Source of the DNA: Microthrixaceae bacterium
GTDB lineage: Bacteria > Actinomycetota > Acidimicrobiia > Acidimicrobiales > Microtrichaceae
Length of the DNA: 44,355 nt
NCBI GenBank assembly: GCA_020027475.1
Contig: JAHRAZ010000088.1
Span: 1 to 44,355 of the forward strand
Direction: 5' to 3'
The number at the start of each line of letters is the position of its first letter. The first letter of the stretch is position 1. Shown piece by piece: positions 25,110 to 38,783 of this stretch. A program made the translations under genes and the position numbers. The notes beneath the pieces were generated by a model. It did not search any database and had not been told where the DNA came from. It saw only the letters and a program-made list of their open reading frames with translations.

Positions 25110-26252
25110 TCATGATGATGCGGTTCCTTCGAGAACGCTTGCCGCGGCCTCCGCCAGGGCTACCGTTTCGGCTCGGTCCGAACCGAGCACGGTCACGTGA
25201 CCCAGCTTTCGCTTCGGACGGGACTGCTTTCCGTACAGATGGATCCGGGCACCGGGAACCGCGGCAAGGGTCGCGCCCTGGGCCTGGCGGGGATCCACCG
25301 TCTCGCCACCAACCACGTTGACCATCGCGGCGACTTCACAGAGTTGACCGACCGGCCCCAGGTTCCAGCCAAGGATTGCCCGAAGGTGCTGCTGGAACTG
25401 CGAAGTTTCACTCGCGTCGATCGTGAGGTGACCTGAGTTGTGAACCCGCGGCGCGACCTCGTTGATCAGGAGTTCTCCACCGACCACGAACAATTCCACC
25501 GCCAGAATCCCCACGATCCCCATCAGGTCCGCAACCCTCTCCGCAATCAACTGCGCCTCGGTTGCCATCGGCTCCGGCACATCAGCAGGCATGATCACCA
25601 GACGACACATCCCCTCGTGCTGGATCGTGTCCACCACCGGCCATGAACGGATCTCTCCACCGGCTGATCTTGCCACCACCACAGCCAGTTCCCGCTCCAG
25701 CGCAAGCTCGGGTTCAAGCACCAGGGGCGAACCCTCGTACTCATCGAGAAACGAGTCCAACCCATCCGCGGCCAGCTTCCATACCCCGCGCCCGTCGTAT
25801 CCTCCTGTGGAAGCCTTGGCCACCAGGGAGCCACCGTGTTCGGCACAGAAGTCTGCCGCTGCCGCGTGATGATTCTCGACTGACTCATCGAGCACAAGGT
25901 GCTCGGGAACCGGGAGTCCCTCTTTGGCGAAGCTCCGTCGCTGATGAGCCTTGTCGGCGAATCGGATTGCACCTGCCGAGGGAGCAACAGCGACTCCCGC
26001 AGAACGAAGCTCGGCCAAGGTTTCGAGGTTCACGTTCTCATGGTCGATCGTTATTACGTCACAGGACTCGGCCAGTTCGCGAATCGCCTCAGGATCCATC
26101 GGCCCTCCGATCAGGGCGTCGGGGACGACCTCGGGAGCACCTTCATCGGAGGGCGAGGCAAGCACGCGCACCGAGATGCCCATCGGTGCTGCTGCCAGAG
26201 CCAACATCCGGGCGAGTTGGCCGCCGCCGATCACTCCAACAGTCGGCGACAT
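25110..26252 (-). CDS. purK: N5-carboxyaminoimidazole ribonucleotide synthase
   Basis: An ATP-grasp enzyme that carboxylates AIR to N5-CAIR. The 380 residues begin with GVIGGGQLARMLALAA; the ATP-grasp core includes VAKASTGGYDGRGVWKL, and INEVAPRVHNSGHLTID is the classic C-terminal metal-binding segment. The ATG shares one base with the purD stop (TGATG). Confidence 0.96.
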   Translation of the reverse strand: MSPTVGVIGGGQLARMLALAAAPMGISVRVLASPSDEGAPEVVPDALIGGPMDPEAIRELAESCDVITIDHENVNLETLAELRSAGVAVAPSAGAIRFADKAHQRRSFAKEGLPVPEHLVLDESVENHHAAAADFCAEHGGSLVAKASTGGYDGRGVWKLAADGLDSFLDEYEGSPLVLEPELALERELAVVVARSAGGEIRSWPVVDTIQHEGMCRLVIMPADVPEPMATEAQLIAERVADLMGIVGILAVELFVVGGELLINEVAPRVHNSGHLTIDASETSQFQQHLRAILGWNLGPVGQLCEVAAMVNVVGGETVDPRQAQGATLAAVPGARIHLYGKQSRPKRKLGHVTVLGSDRAETVALAEAAASVLEGTASS

Positions 26253-27475
26253 CAGCCGCCTGCGGTATGTGCAGCGATGTCACTGCGGTACTGCATTCCG
26301 GGCCAGGAAACCTTCGAGACTGCTTCGTAGGCCCGCGAGCGAGCCTCCAAGATGGAATCGCCGGATGCACACACGCTCAGCACCCGTCCCCCGGCGGTGA
26401 CAAGATCGCCCTCATCGTTCTCGGCGACGCCGGCGCAGAACACTTCGACACCTTCGAGTTCGCGAGCGTCTTCGATGCCCTTGATCACGTCACCGATTCG
26501 TGGGCTGCCCGGATAGTTCTCCGACGCGCAAACAACGGTGACATGCGCCTTCGAGGAAAACTCAGGCTGACTCTTCAGTTCGCCAGCCGCGGCTTCGGCG
26601 AGCAACTCGGCGAGGTCCGAGGTGAGACGCGGCAGCACCACCTGCGCCTCGGGGTCACCGAAACGCACGTTGTATTCGAGCATCTTCGGACCGGACGGCG
26701 TGAGCATCAAACCCGCGTACAACACGCCCCGGTAGTCGATTCCACGGTCCCTCAAAGTGCTCAGTGTCGGCAGCACGCAGTTGTGGACAATGTCATCCAC
26801 GAGATCCTGGCCGGCCACAGGCACAGGCGAGTACGCACCCATCCCACCGGTGTTGCGGCCCTCGTCGCCATCATCGATTCGTTTGAAGTCCTGGGCGGGG
26901 GCCAGCGCCACGGCGTTGGTTCCGTCGCACACGGCCAGCAGCGACACCTCCGGGCCGACCAATCCTTCTTCGATCACCAGTCGCCGGCCGGCTTCGCCGA
27001 AGGCCTCACCGGAGAGATAACGGTCCACTGCTGCCTGCGCCTCTTGCTTCGACTCCGTGACCAACACGCCCTTGCCCGCGGCGAGCCCATCAGTCTTGAC
27101 GACATAGGGAGGTTCAAGCGTGTCCAGGAAGGCCAGAGCATCACCACGCTCCACGAATGTTCCGAAATCTGCGGTTGGGACACCAGCCTCGGCCAGAAGT
27201 CCCTTCATCCAGGCCTTTGAACCCTCCAGCATCGCTCCATCGGCTCCTGGGCCGAAGACAAGTTTCCCGTCGGACCGGAGCCGGTCGGCAAGCCCGTCGA
27301 CCAATGGAGCCTCGGGGCCGATTACGTAGAGGTCGGCGTCGATCTCCTCCGGCGAAGCATCCGTGGAGTTCGCGATTCCGGGATTTCCCGGGGTGACGAC
27401 CACATCCGCGGTGCGACCAAGCACCGAAGCAAGGGCATGCTCCCTGCCTCCTGCACCGACAACACAAACCAGCAC
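26252..27475 (-). CDS. purD: Phosphoribosylamine-glycine ligase (GAR synthetase)
   Basis: An ATP-grasp ligase for the second step of purine synthesis, of normal length (407 residues). Marks: VVGAGGREHALA at the start, YVVKTDGLAAGKGV, GNTGGMGAYSP-like NTGGMGAYSPV, and MLEYNVRFGDPEAQ with metal-binding Glu and Asn. The start is GTG at 27475 with GAGGAG eight bases before it. Confidence 0.96.
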   Translation of the reverse strand: MLVCVVGAGGREHALASVLGRTADVVVTPGNPGIANSTDASPEEIDADLYVIGPEAPLVDGLADRLRSDGKLVFGPGADGAMLEGSKAWMKGLLAEAGVPTADFGTFVERGDALAFLDTLEPPYVVKTDGLAAGKGVLVTESKQEAQAAVDRYLSGEAFGEAGRRLVIEEGLVGPEVSLLAVCDGTNAVALAPAQDFKRIDDGDEGRNTGGMGAYSPVPVAGQDLVDDIVHNCVLPTLSTLRDRGIDYRGVLYAGLMLTPSGPKMLEYNVRFGDPEAQVVLPRLTSDLAELLAEAAAGELKSQPEFSSKAHVTVVCASENYPGSPRIGDVIKGIEDARELEGVEVFCAGVAENDEGDLVTAGGRVLSVCASGDSILEARSRAYEAVSKVSWPGMQYRSDIAAHTAGG

Positions 27476-27502
27476 TACTTGCTCCTCAGACGGTATTTCT
27501 GG

Positions 27503-27832
27503 TCAGGCGTCCGCTGACGGAATCTGCTCGATCACTTCGAAGCTCATCAGCGATGACCCGGTTGTGACCGGTTTCTGCTGCTCACCCGGTCGGCCGGCAT
27601 CGGCATGGCCCTTCGCGAAGTCCCGGCTGTCCATCCAATTCTGGAATGATTCCTCGCTGTCCCACCAGGTCATGACGAAGTAGCGAGTCTCACCTTCGGT
27701 TGGACGCAGAAGCTGAAACGCCTCGAAACCCGGAGAGTTCTCCACCGCGCCTGCGCGCGCAGCGAACCTTTTCTCGAGCTCGGGGCCGGCCCCCGGTGGA
27801 ACCTCTATCGCATTTACCTTCACCACTGACAT
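27503..27832 (-). CDS. MhuD-like heme-degrading monooxygenase
   Basis: A 109-residue protein of the antibiotic-biosynthesis-monooxygenase fold, closely resembling mycobacterial MhuD, which opens heme and frees iron. The key residues line up: Asn7 (KVNAIEV), Trp66 (FQNW) and His76, one residue later than MhuD His75. Conserved stretches such as GAGPELEKRF and VENSPGFEAFQLLRP are as I recall from the mycobacterial protein. The start is ATG at 27832 with GAGGT seven bases upstream; the frame to 27970 overlaps purA. It sits between purA and purD. Confidence 0.85.
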   Translation of the reverse strand: MSVVKVNAIEVPPGAGPELEKRFAARAGAVENSPGFEAFQLLRPTEGETRYFVMTWWDSEESFQNWMDSRDFAKGHADAGRPGEQQKPVTTGSSLMSFEVIEQIPSADA

Positions 27833-27842
27833 GTTTTGTACC

Positions 27843-29123
27843 TCACGCGTTGAAATGGACATATTGATCTCGACCGGGGCCGACTCCCACAAACCCGATC
27901 GGTGCACCGACCTGGTCCTGCAAGAATTGGAGATAGGCAACTGCTTCAGCCGGCAGGTCCTTCTTCTCACGTACCTCTGTGAGATTCGTCTGCCAGCCCG
28001 GGAGTTCTACGTAGATCGGCTTGGCCACATGCAGATCCGACTGGTGATACGGGAGCCGGTCGTGGCGTCTGCCATCAACGTCGTACCCGACGCAGACCTT
28101 GAGCGTTTCGAAACTATCGAGAATGTCCAGCTTTGTGATGGCCAGCTCCGACAACGAGTTCAGCCTCACTGCATGGCGCATCATCACGGCGTCGAACCAC
28201 CCCGGGCGACGCCGTCGGCCGGTGTTGGTTCCGAACTCATGTCCCCGGTCGACCAGGGTGTCGCCGTGGGCATCGAAGAGTTCCGTGGGGAACGGGCCGG
28301 CACCCACGCGGGTGATGTAAGCCTTGGCGATGCCGATGATCCGCTGAATGTCGAGCGGACCGATCCCTGCTCCCGGGCATGCTCCGCCGGCCACCGGGTT
28401 GGATGAAGTCACGAACGGATATGTTCCCTGATCCAGATCCAGGAACGTTGCCTGCGCACCCTCGAAGAGAACGTGCTGATCAGCATCAAGGGCCTCGTGC
28501 ACCAAACCTACGGTGTCGGCGATGTAGGGCGACAGGCGGGGAACGACCTCGGTGAAAATCCGGTTCGCCAACTCGTCGGCATCGAAGGGAAGGCGGTTGT
28601 AGACCTTGGCAAGTAAACGATTCTTGTCTTCCAGTACCGCATCCAGCTTCTGACGGAAGATCTTCTCGTCGAGCACATCCTGGGCTCGTATGCCCACCCG
28701 CATGGCCTTGTCGGCATAGGTCGGTCCGATCCCGCGTTTCGTGGTTCCGAGCTTGTTCTTGCCCAGGTACCGCTCAGTGAGCATGTCCAGTTCCTGATGG
28801 TACGGCAGGATCAGGTGCGCATTGCCGGAAACCTTGAGCCGCGAGCAGTCGACGCCTTTGGCTTCCAGAGTGTCAATCTCGGCGAGCAGCACGAATGGAT
28901 CCACCACCACGCCGTTTCCGATCACTGGCGTGATGTGCGGGTAGAGAACCCCGGAAGGCACCAGTTGGAGCGCGAAGCTCTCACCATCCACGACGAGCGT
29001 GTGCCCGGCGTTGTGGCCGCCTTGATAGCGCACCACCATCTGCATTTCCTTGGCCACAAGGTCTGTGAGCTTGCCTTTGCCCTCGTCACCCCACTGGGTG
29101 CCGACCACGACGGTTGCTGGCAC
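27843..29123 (-). CDS. purA: Adenylosuccinate synthetase
   Basis: GTP-dependent first step from IMP to AMP. Of 426 residues, Asp13 and the P-loop-like GDEGKGK (12-18) and His41 in GGHNAGH are the catalytic marks; [15 protein letters not shown] and [17 protein letters not shown] follow. The start is GTG at 29123 with GAGGT nine bases upstream. First gene of the long purine run; 167 bases separate it from clpB upstream, where its promoter should be. Confidence 0.97.
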   Translation of the reverse strand: MPATVVVGTQWGDEGKGKLTDLVAKEMQMVVRYQGGHNAGHTLVVDGESFALQLVPSGVLYPHITPVIGNGVVVDPFVLLAEIDTLEAKGVDCSRLKVSGNAHLILPYHQELDMLTERYLGKNKLGTTKRGIGPTYADKAMRVGIRAQDVLDEKIFRQKLDAVLEDKNRLLAKVYNRLPFDADELANRIFTEVVPRLSPYIADTVGLVHEALDADQHVLFEGAQATFLDLDQGTYPFVTSSNPVAGGACPGAGIGPLDIQRIIGIAKAYITRVGAGPFPTELFDAHGDTLVDRGHEFGTNTGRRRRPGWFDAVMMRHAVRLNSLSELAITKLDILDSFETLKVCVGYDVDGRRHDRLPYHQSDLHVAKPIYVELPGWQTNLTEVREKKDLPAEAVAYLQFLQDQVGAPIGFVGVGPGRDQYVHFNA

Positions 29124-29225
29124 GGATGTTCACCTCGACAAATTTGGAGACGAGCCATCGTAGCGCCATCACATGGATGCATCGCACGCAGGGAAAAGGA
29201 TTCGGCCTGCGTGATGTGCGGCGCG

Positions 29226-29244
29226 ACCCGGATCCGCTCCGGGT
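29226..29244 (-). terminator. Possible hairpin after clpB
   Basis: ACCCGGA (29226-29232) and TCCGGGT (29238-29244) form a seven-pair stem with a five-base loop in the clpB-purA gap, about 50 bases after the clpB stop. No clear T-run follows on the minus strand, so termination is only possible. Confidence 0.25.
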
Positions 29245-29290
29245 TGGAAGGCTCCGGCGACCTTGCCGGCTCACGGGAGCACTGCCTGGC

Positions 29291-31813
<2,523 letters not shown>

Positions 31814-31958
31814 CTCGTGTTCTCCAGTTGTTCTCGTCCTTGTCCGGAACCATATCGAGGTTTTCCGGGCACCGTGTCGAGTTCATGTTCGGGTTGATTG
31901 CGATCTTGCCCGGGCCGCGGACGGAAACGGAACACCGTGTGGACTACAGCAACCAGAG

Positions 31959-32418
31959 TCAGTCTAGCAGGAAACTTGAGTGTGTACTACTCAAGTTCCC
32001 TCTGTCGGCGGAATCGTTCGCGCCGAGGGACACCACCAGGGCATCGGTAGGGGTCTGAAGGTTCCAGTGATGATGCGCTCCCCGGCCCCTGTGGAAAGAC
32101 TCTGTCGGGTATCAACCTCGGCGTTGAATCCGGCCTCGGAAAAGGCCGACTCAATCGAATCGCGGGCCCCGAGCAGAATGCCGTCACCCACAACCACAAC
32201 CCTGGCGGATGGCAATCGAGCGAGATTCTCCAGTTGCGCGGGGGTCTGCGGATGCGCGGGTTCCTCGAGCTGCACGCTGGGGTCAGGCCGCGAAGGGGCC
32301 GACGCCGCCACAGGCAGAGGGGTGACCCGAGACCAAGGCAGGGCGAGGGCTGCGGCGAATTGTCCGGTTGCCAGCATCACCAGAACCGGCACCAACAACC
32401 GGCGCCGGATCTGAACAC
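31959..32418 (-). pseudogene. Frameshifted, truncated SGNH-hydrolase-like gene
   Basis: It starts with GTG two bases after the hspR stop, behind AAGGAAG. The N-terminus has one membrane or signal helix, a proline-rich linker, then VVVVGDGILLGARDSIESAF, which is SGNH block I with the catalytic Ser of GDS changed to Gly. The frame breaks between about 32045 and 32075; in the next frame DALVVSLGANDSADRGN, the GxND block, continues to a TGA at 31959-31961. The rest of the domain, with the final Asp-His block, is missing. Three separate defects point to a pseudogene. Confidence 0.7.
31975..31995. promoter_or_regulatory. HAIR operator (HspR site) upstream of clpB
   Basis: CTTGAGT-N7-ACTCAAG, a perfect inverted repeat at 31975-31981 and 31989-31995, the published HspR-binding pattern. 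It lies 162 bases before the clpB ATG and over the 3' end of the decayed SGNH gene. A weak -10-like TAGACT follows on the minus strand at 31966-31961. Confidence 0.9.
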
Positions 32419-32420
32419 GG

Positions 32421-32795
32421 TTACTTCCTTCGACTGTCGTACAGGACCACCGCTTGTTTGACCGGGACCAGATCACGGCGGTACTGACGGTGAACGTCTT
32501 GCACTGCGTCGGCGGCGCTGGCCTCCAGGTCATTCAGCTCGGATTCCAGTCGCTTCACACGCGCTTCCAGTGCGAGAACACGTTTGACGCCTGCCAAGTT
32601 CAGACCCTGGTTGGTCAGATCCTGAATTCGCTGGAGGAGTGCAATGTCGGCGTCGCTGTACCTTCGGCTCCCGCCCTGGGTGCGACCCGGTTCCACCAAA
32701 CCCTTCCGCTCATATATTCGCAGGGTTTGGGGATGCACTCCGGCGAGTTCGGCCGCCACCGAAATCACGTAGACGGACTGATGGTACTCAGGCAT
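32421..32795 (-). CDS. hspR: Heat-shock repressor HspR (MerR family)
   Basis: Represses the dnaK operon and clpB by binding HAIR sites, with DnaK as co-repressor in Streptomyces and Mycobacterium. The 124 residues hold a MerR-type winged helix-turn-helix (about 9-55: [31 protein letters not shown]) and a coiled-coil (about 72-95). ATG at 32795 with GGAGG eight bases upstream. Last intact gene of dnaK-grpE-dnaJ-hspR, 55 bases after dnaJ. Confidence 0.95.
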   Translation of the reverse strand: MPEYHQSVYVISVAAELAGVHPQTLRIYERKGLVEPGRTQGGSRRYSDADIALLQRIQDLTNQGLNLAGVKRVLALEARVKRLESELNDLEASAADAVQDVHRQYRRDLVPVKQAVVLYDSRRK

Positions 32796-32849
32796 GCCGA
32801 ACGCCTCCGCGCGACCCCAACGGGGGGTGCTCAGGGTTCAGCCGCAGCA

Positions 32850-33980
32850 TCACAGGTTCGCCGTTTCACCCATGCGGGGAGACGGCGTGACTGCTCCATA
32901 GGCTTCAAGAGCCTCACGCTGTTCATCGGTCAGGTTCTTGGGAATGTCAATCACTATGGTCACCACGAGATCGCCCACCCGTTTCTTCGTCTTGACTCCC
33001 CGTCCCCGTACCTTCATCTTGCGACCACTTTCGGACCCTTCGGGCACAACGATCGTCACTGAGTCCCCGTCGAGAAGTGGCACGGCGATGTTGGCACCGA
33101 GCGCAGCTTCTGACACCGTAACCGGGACCGAAATCGTGAGGTTGTCCCCCGACCTGCCGAAAACCGGGTCAGGAGTCACCTTGACCACCACGAAGAGGTC
33201 ACCGTCGGGACCGCCATTGGCTCCGGCAGCACCGCGCCCCTTCACTCGAACCCGCTGACCATCACGAACACCCGCGGGGATCTTCGCCTTGATCGTACGC
33301 GGCCGATGAGCGACTCCCTCGCCACGGCACGTCGGACAGGGATCGTCGATCACATGACCGCTACCGCCACAGAGCATGCAGTGTCGACTGAACGAGAAGG
33401 GACCTTGTTCGTCGATGACCGAGCCGCTGCCGCCGCATTCCGGACAAATGCGCGGCGCAGTGCCCGCAGCGGCTCCGCTGCCGGAGCAGTCCGGGCACTT
33501 CACATCCGATGAAGTCTGGATTGTCACCGTGGCACCGTGCACAGCCGATTGGAAGTCAAGGGTGACCCCCGCTTCCAGATCTGCTCCGCGTCTGGGACCC
33601 CGGTCGGCCGCCTGACCAGGCTGACCGCGACCGAACAGGTTCCCGAAGATGTCTCCGAAGTCGCCCATGTTCCGGGAACCACCGGGTGCCCCACTCGGCG
33701 CGCCACCTCCGGGAAACCCGCCATAACCACCAGCCATGGGACCCATCTTGCGGACCTCGTCGTAGCTGTCCCGTTTTTCGGGGTCACCGACCACCTCATA
33801 GGCGGCACTGACCTCTTTGAACCTCTCCTCGGCAGCGTCGTCGCCGGGATTGGCATCCGGATGCAGCTTCCGTGCAAGTTTTCTGTATGCGCTGGTGATC
33901 TCCTTCGGAGTGGCCGTTTCTGCCACACCCAGGACCTTGTAGTAGTCCTTCTCGAACCAGTCGCGCTGAATGTCACTCAT
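32850..33980 (-). CDS. dnaJ: Chaperone DnaJ
   Basis: Co-chaperone that delivers substrates to DnaK and triggers its ATPase. The 376 residues have a J-domain (12-75) with HPD at 40-42, a Gly-rich linker (GGYGGFPGGG), four zinc-finger repeats (CPDCSGSG, CPECGGSG, CMLCGGSG, CPTCRGEG) and the two C-terminal substrate-binding domains. ATG with GGAGG five bases upstream; 15 bases after grpE. Confidence 0.97.
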   Translation of the reverse strand: MSDIQRDWFEKDYYKVLGVAETATPKEITSAYRKLARKLHPDANPGDDAAEERFKEVSAAYEVVGDPEKRDSYDEVRKMGPMAGGYGGFPGGGAPSGAPGGSRNMGDFGDIFGNLFGRGQPGQAADRGPRRGADLEAGVTLDFQSAVHGATVTIQTSSDVKCPDCSGSGAAAGTAPRICPECGGSGSVIDEQGPFSFSRHCMLCGGSGHVIDDPCPTCRGEGVAHRPRTIKAKIPAGVRDGQRVRVKGRGAAGANGGPDGDLFVVVKVTPDPVFGRSGDNLTISVPVTVSEAALGANIAVPLLDGDSVTIVVPEGSESGRKMKVRGRGVKTKKRVGDLVVTIVIDIPKNLTDEQREALEAYGAVTPSPRMGETANL

Positions 33981-33995
33981 GAGCGCCTCCGCGCA

Positions 33996-34618
33996 TCAAC
34001 CCCGCACCTTGACCATTGCAGGTCGCACAACTCGACCATTCCACATGTAGCCGGTGCGCAGAACCTCCGCGACAGTCGGCTCACCGTCGCCTTCCTCGTG
34101 CATCACGGCCTCGTGGACGTTCGGGTCGAAATCGCCACCCGATTCGGACAACGCGCTCAGACCCTTTCGTTCGAGCGTCTGCACGAGCTGGGTGCGAACG
34201 GGCTCAACGTCGAGATGACCCTGACTGATGGCTGCATCACAGGCATCCAGAACCGGGAGCAGCTCCGACACCAGATCTGCAGCCGCCTGCTCGCGCTGAT
34301 CCTGTCGCTGCGAATCAATCCGCCGCTTGTAGTTCTGGAACTCAGCTTGGACTCGCTGCAACTGATGGAGGTAATCATCTCTCTCAGCCTGGAACTCAGC
34401 CAGTTGGGTGCGGACCTCCAAGTCATCCGAATCGGAAATCTGATCGGCTTCAATAACGGATTCCAGGGTCTCGATATCCTCCTCGATATCAGCCGCTTCG
34501 GCCTCAAGTGATCGTTCGGCGATCTCTTCGTCGCTGAGAGTTCGCGACTGCCCACCGGACTCTTCCGCTGGTTCCCCGGCGGAAGAGTTGGTGGGATCCG
34601 ATGAATCTCGGGGCAGGG

Positions 34619-34622
<4 letters not shown>
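33996..34622 (-). CDS. grpE: Nucleotide exchange factor GrpE
   Basis: Speeds ADP release from DnaK. The 208 residues have an acidic N-terminal tail, a long coiled coil (about 55-110, with [16 protein letters not shown]) and the C-terminal beta-wing ([16 protein letters not shown]). Start GTG at 34622 overlaps the dnaK stop as GTGA, so it is coupled to dnaK. Confidence 0.96.
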
Positions 34623-36469
<1,847 letters not shown>

Positions 36470-36659
36470 AATTCTTGCTCCTGTTTCCTAACGAGAAATT
36501 CTGTGATGAGTCGCGTTTGCCTCGCTCGGGCCACCTCCATAAGGCAACACAAGGGATTCGGCACCCAGACCCGACACCAAGTCTCCAAGGTGCCGCGGCC
36601 GTAGGTTGCTGCAGAGCGGACGATGATCCGCGCAGGCGCTTTCGACTGTGTCAGACAAT

Positions 36660-36688
36660 AGTATCAAACTTGAGTGGGGTATTGTCAA
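36660..36688 (-). promoter_or_regulatory. dnaK operon promoter
   Basis: On the minus strand TTGACA (36688-36683) and GATACT (36665-36660) are exactly 17 bases apart. The -35 box overlaps the right arm of the HAIR operator and the left arm lies in the spacer, so bound HspR would block RNA polymerase. The predicted start near 36653 leaves a leader of about 185 bases. Confidence 0.7.
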
Positions 36689-36689
36689 G
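36669..36689. promoter_or_regulatory. HAIR operator (HspR site) of the dnaK operon
   Basis: CTTGAGT (36669-36675), seven bases, then TGTCAAG (36683-36689): the HAIR pattern with the right arm differing from the perfect ACTCAAG at its first two bases, which is what makes the -35 box TTGACA. Confidence 0.8.
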
Positions 36690-36808
36690 ATTTCCGGCGA
36701 TGGCCGCCGGTCAGCTGAGATCGCTCACAGCCAGACGTGCAGACCGTAAGGACTCAGTGCGATCTGATTCGGTGCACCCTGCGCTCTGTCGGCGCGATCA
36801 GGGTTGGA

Positions 36809-37777
36809 TCAATGTGTGTGGTCGGCCCGCCCCACCAACCTGAAACCCGAAAAACCCGATCTGACAAGATTGTATGTCCACTCACCGCCATATTTGAGCG
36901 CTGACGCCCCCAGGCCGAGTCGCCAACAAAGCGGATCACGCCAACGCTCCGGCTGATGGCGCACTGCGGAACGCCGGTAGGCCAGCGCCGCATCGGCGTC
37001 ACGGTCATCGTTGAGCGAATGCCAGCCCAGAATCAGATCCACATTCGCGGTGGCCGCTCCCTGCATGGCCATTCTTTGCGGATCCTGATTCTTGAACACT
37101 TCCTCGAGCAGGTTCCTGTAGGCCAACTCGAGCGACGCCGTGTTGTTCGAAGAATTGGATTCGTGGCGACGATGGTGACAGATCACCTCGGGTACCAGCG
37201 CCACCGGGTACAGATCCGCTATCCGAATCCACAGCTCCCAGTCCTCCACGTCGATGGGGAAGCGGTCGCGATTCACCTGGAATCCCCCCACAGCATCGAG
37301 GACCGCCTTCGGAACCATCGAAGCGGACGTAGCCACGGGGTTCACAGTGACGAGCTGCTCCCAGACGTCGCCCTCGAAGTCGTAGGCCTCGACCCGCCCC
37401 GTAGGTTGGCCCTCGGAATCGATTACGTCGTAGTGACCGTAGATCAGTCCGGCTTGCGGCATTCGGTCGAACGCCGCCACCATCAATGCCAGCAGATTCC
37501 GAACCCACAGGTCATCGGAGTCACAGAAAGCGATCAGCTCGCCGGCGGCGGCGGTGACGCCGAGATTGCGCGCCGCCGAAACACCGGCATTGTCCTGGCG
37601 CACGACCCGCACTCGCTCGTCACCGAGTTCGCCGGCCCAGGCGGCGAGATCATCGCTGCCGCCGTCGTCCACCAGAATCACCTCGAAGTCATCGAAGCTC
37701 TGGGTGAGCACGGAGTCCAGCGTCTGGGGCAACCAACGCAATGAGTTGAAACAGGGAATCACCACGCTGACCCGCAT
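36809..37777 (-). CDS. Family 2 glycosyltransferase
   Basis: Transfers a sugar from a nucleotide donor; substrate unknown. The 322-residue protein starts MRVSVVIPCFNS; the GT-A fold motifs are VDDGG (36-40) and CDSDDLW (85-91), the DXD metal site. EDWELWIRI near 190-200 is the usual acceptor-side acidic motif. There is no membrane helix. I use the ATG at 37777; a longer frame to 38533 runs antisense through gpmA. No clear ribosome binding site. It is divergent from gpmA. Confidence 0.85.
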   Translation of the reverse strand: MRVSVVIPCFNSLRWLPQTLDSVLTQSFDDFEVILVDDGGSDDLAAWAGELGDERVRVVRQDNAGVSAARNLGVTAAAGELIAFCDSDDLWVRNLLALMVAAFDRMPQAGLIYGHYDVIDSEGQPTGRVEAYDFEGDVWEQLVTVNPVATSASMVPKAVLDAVGGFQVNRDRFPIDVEDWELWIRIADLYPVALVPEVICHHRRHESNSSNNTASLELAYRNLLEEVFKNQDPQRMAMQGAATANVDLILGWHSLNDDRDADAALAYRRSAVRHQPERWRDPLCWRLGLGASALKYGGEWTYNLVRSGFSGFRLVGRADHTH

Positions 37778-37957
37778 GGTTCGCGAGTGTAGGGACTGCG
37801 GGCTTGGCCCGGCGAGGCCGGCTGGTGCAGCATCTTGGGAACGCCGCCGACGCCGGGAGCTTTCGGCGGCCACCATCTGCACCCGTGGCTGACAGAAGCA
37901 ACGCCGGCCCGGACTCAGGACGAACTCCAGAATCAACACGAACTCCAGGAGCCCGCA

Positions 37958-38719
37958 ATGCATCAACTCGTACTTCTCCGACACGGTCAGAGTGAGTGGA
38001 ACAAGCTGAACCTGTTCACTGGCTGGTACGAGTGCGACCTGACCGAGGTGGGCCGGGGCGAGGCCACCGCCGGCGGGGAAATGATGGCCGAAGCGGGATT
38101 CGCCCCTGACATCGCGCACACCTCGGTGCAGGTACGGGCGGTCCGCACAGCCAACCTGGCTCTGGACGCCATGGATCGACTGTGGCTTCCGGTACGTCGG
38201 AATTGGCGGCTCAACGAACGCCACTACGGCGACCTGACCGGGCGCAACAAGGCCGATACCACGCAGATGCACGGCGCCGATCAGGTGAAGGTCTGGCGAC
38301 GCAGCTACGACACCCGGCCGCCACCCGTGACTGCGGAGAACGAGTACAACCCCAACGACGACCTGCGCTACGCGAACCTCCCGCCGGAACTGATTCCGGA
38401 GGCCGAATGCCTCAAGGACGTCGTCGAGCGGATGCTCCCGTACTGGTACGACTCGATAGTTCCGGACCTGGCTGCCGGCCTGAACGTGCTGGTGGTCGCC
38501 CACGGACACTCGCTGCGGGCGCTGGTCAAACACCTTCAGGGAATATCCGACGACGAAATCACGGAGCTCAACATCCCCACGGGTGTGCCGTTGCTTTACG
38601 AACTCGCCGACGACTTCACTCCACTGGAAGAGAAGTCTGTGGAGGACCGCTACCTGATGGACGCCGAAGCGGTAAAGGCCAAAGCGGAGGCGGTGGCCAG
38701 GCAGGCTTCAGGAAACTGA
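37958..38719 (+). CDS. gpmA: 2,3-bisphosphoglycerate-dependent phosphoglycerate mutase
   Basis: Interconverts 3- and 2-phosphoglycerate in glycolysis and gluconeogenesis. The 253 residues match the cofactor-dependent type: [10 protein letters not shown] with phospho-His9, [11 protein letters not shown] with Glu87, and [12 protein letters not shown] with the second histidine. The ATG at 37958 has AGGAG seven bases upstream; longer frames lie over the glycosyltransferase start region. Confidence 0.95.
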   Translation: MHQLVLLRHGQSEWNKLNLFTGWYECDLTEVGRGEATAGGEMMAEAGFAPDIAHTSVQVRAVRTANLALDAMDRLWLPVRRNWRLNERHYGDLTGRNKADTTQMHGADQVKVWRRSYDTRPPPVTAENEYNPNDDLRYANLPPELIPEAECLKDVVERMLPYWYDSIVPDLAAGLNVLVVAHGHSLRALVKHLQGISDDEITELNIPTGVPLLYELADDFTPLEEKSVEDRYLMDAEAVKAKAEAVARQASGN

Positions 38720-38783
38720 GTCTGCGAGTGGCGGAGGTCAGCAAGCGCCGGCACCGCGGAATCGGCCACAGGAAGTGCCCGAG

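Larger units (their letters stand above)
36470..36808. other. dnaK promoter region and leader, no gene
   Basis: A 339-base stretch without a credible gene. It holds the dnaK promoter and HAIR site (36660-36689) and about 190 bases of likely untranslated dnaK leader (36470-36655). The part from 36690 to 36808 follows the glycosyltransferase stop; I see no terminator or small RNA in it. Confidence 0.6.

Noticed and set aside
25643-27220. A 525-codon plus-strand frame over purK and purD
   Set aside because: It covers two conserved ATP-grasp genes on the other strand and shows no family motif or ribosome binding site.
37778-38533. N-terminal extension of the glycosyltransferase to 574 residues
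   Set aside because: The extra part is antisense to gpmA; the GT2 fold begins exactly at the ATG at 37777.
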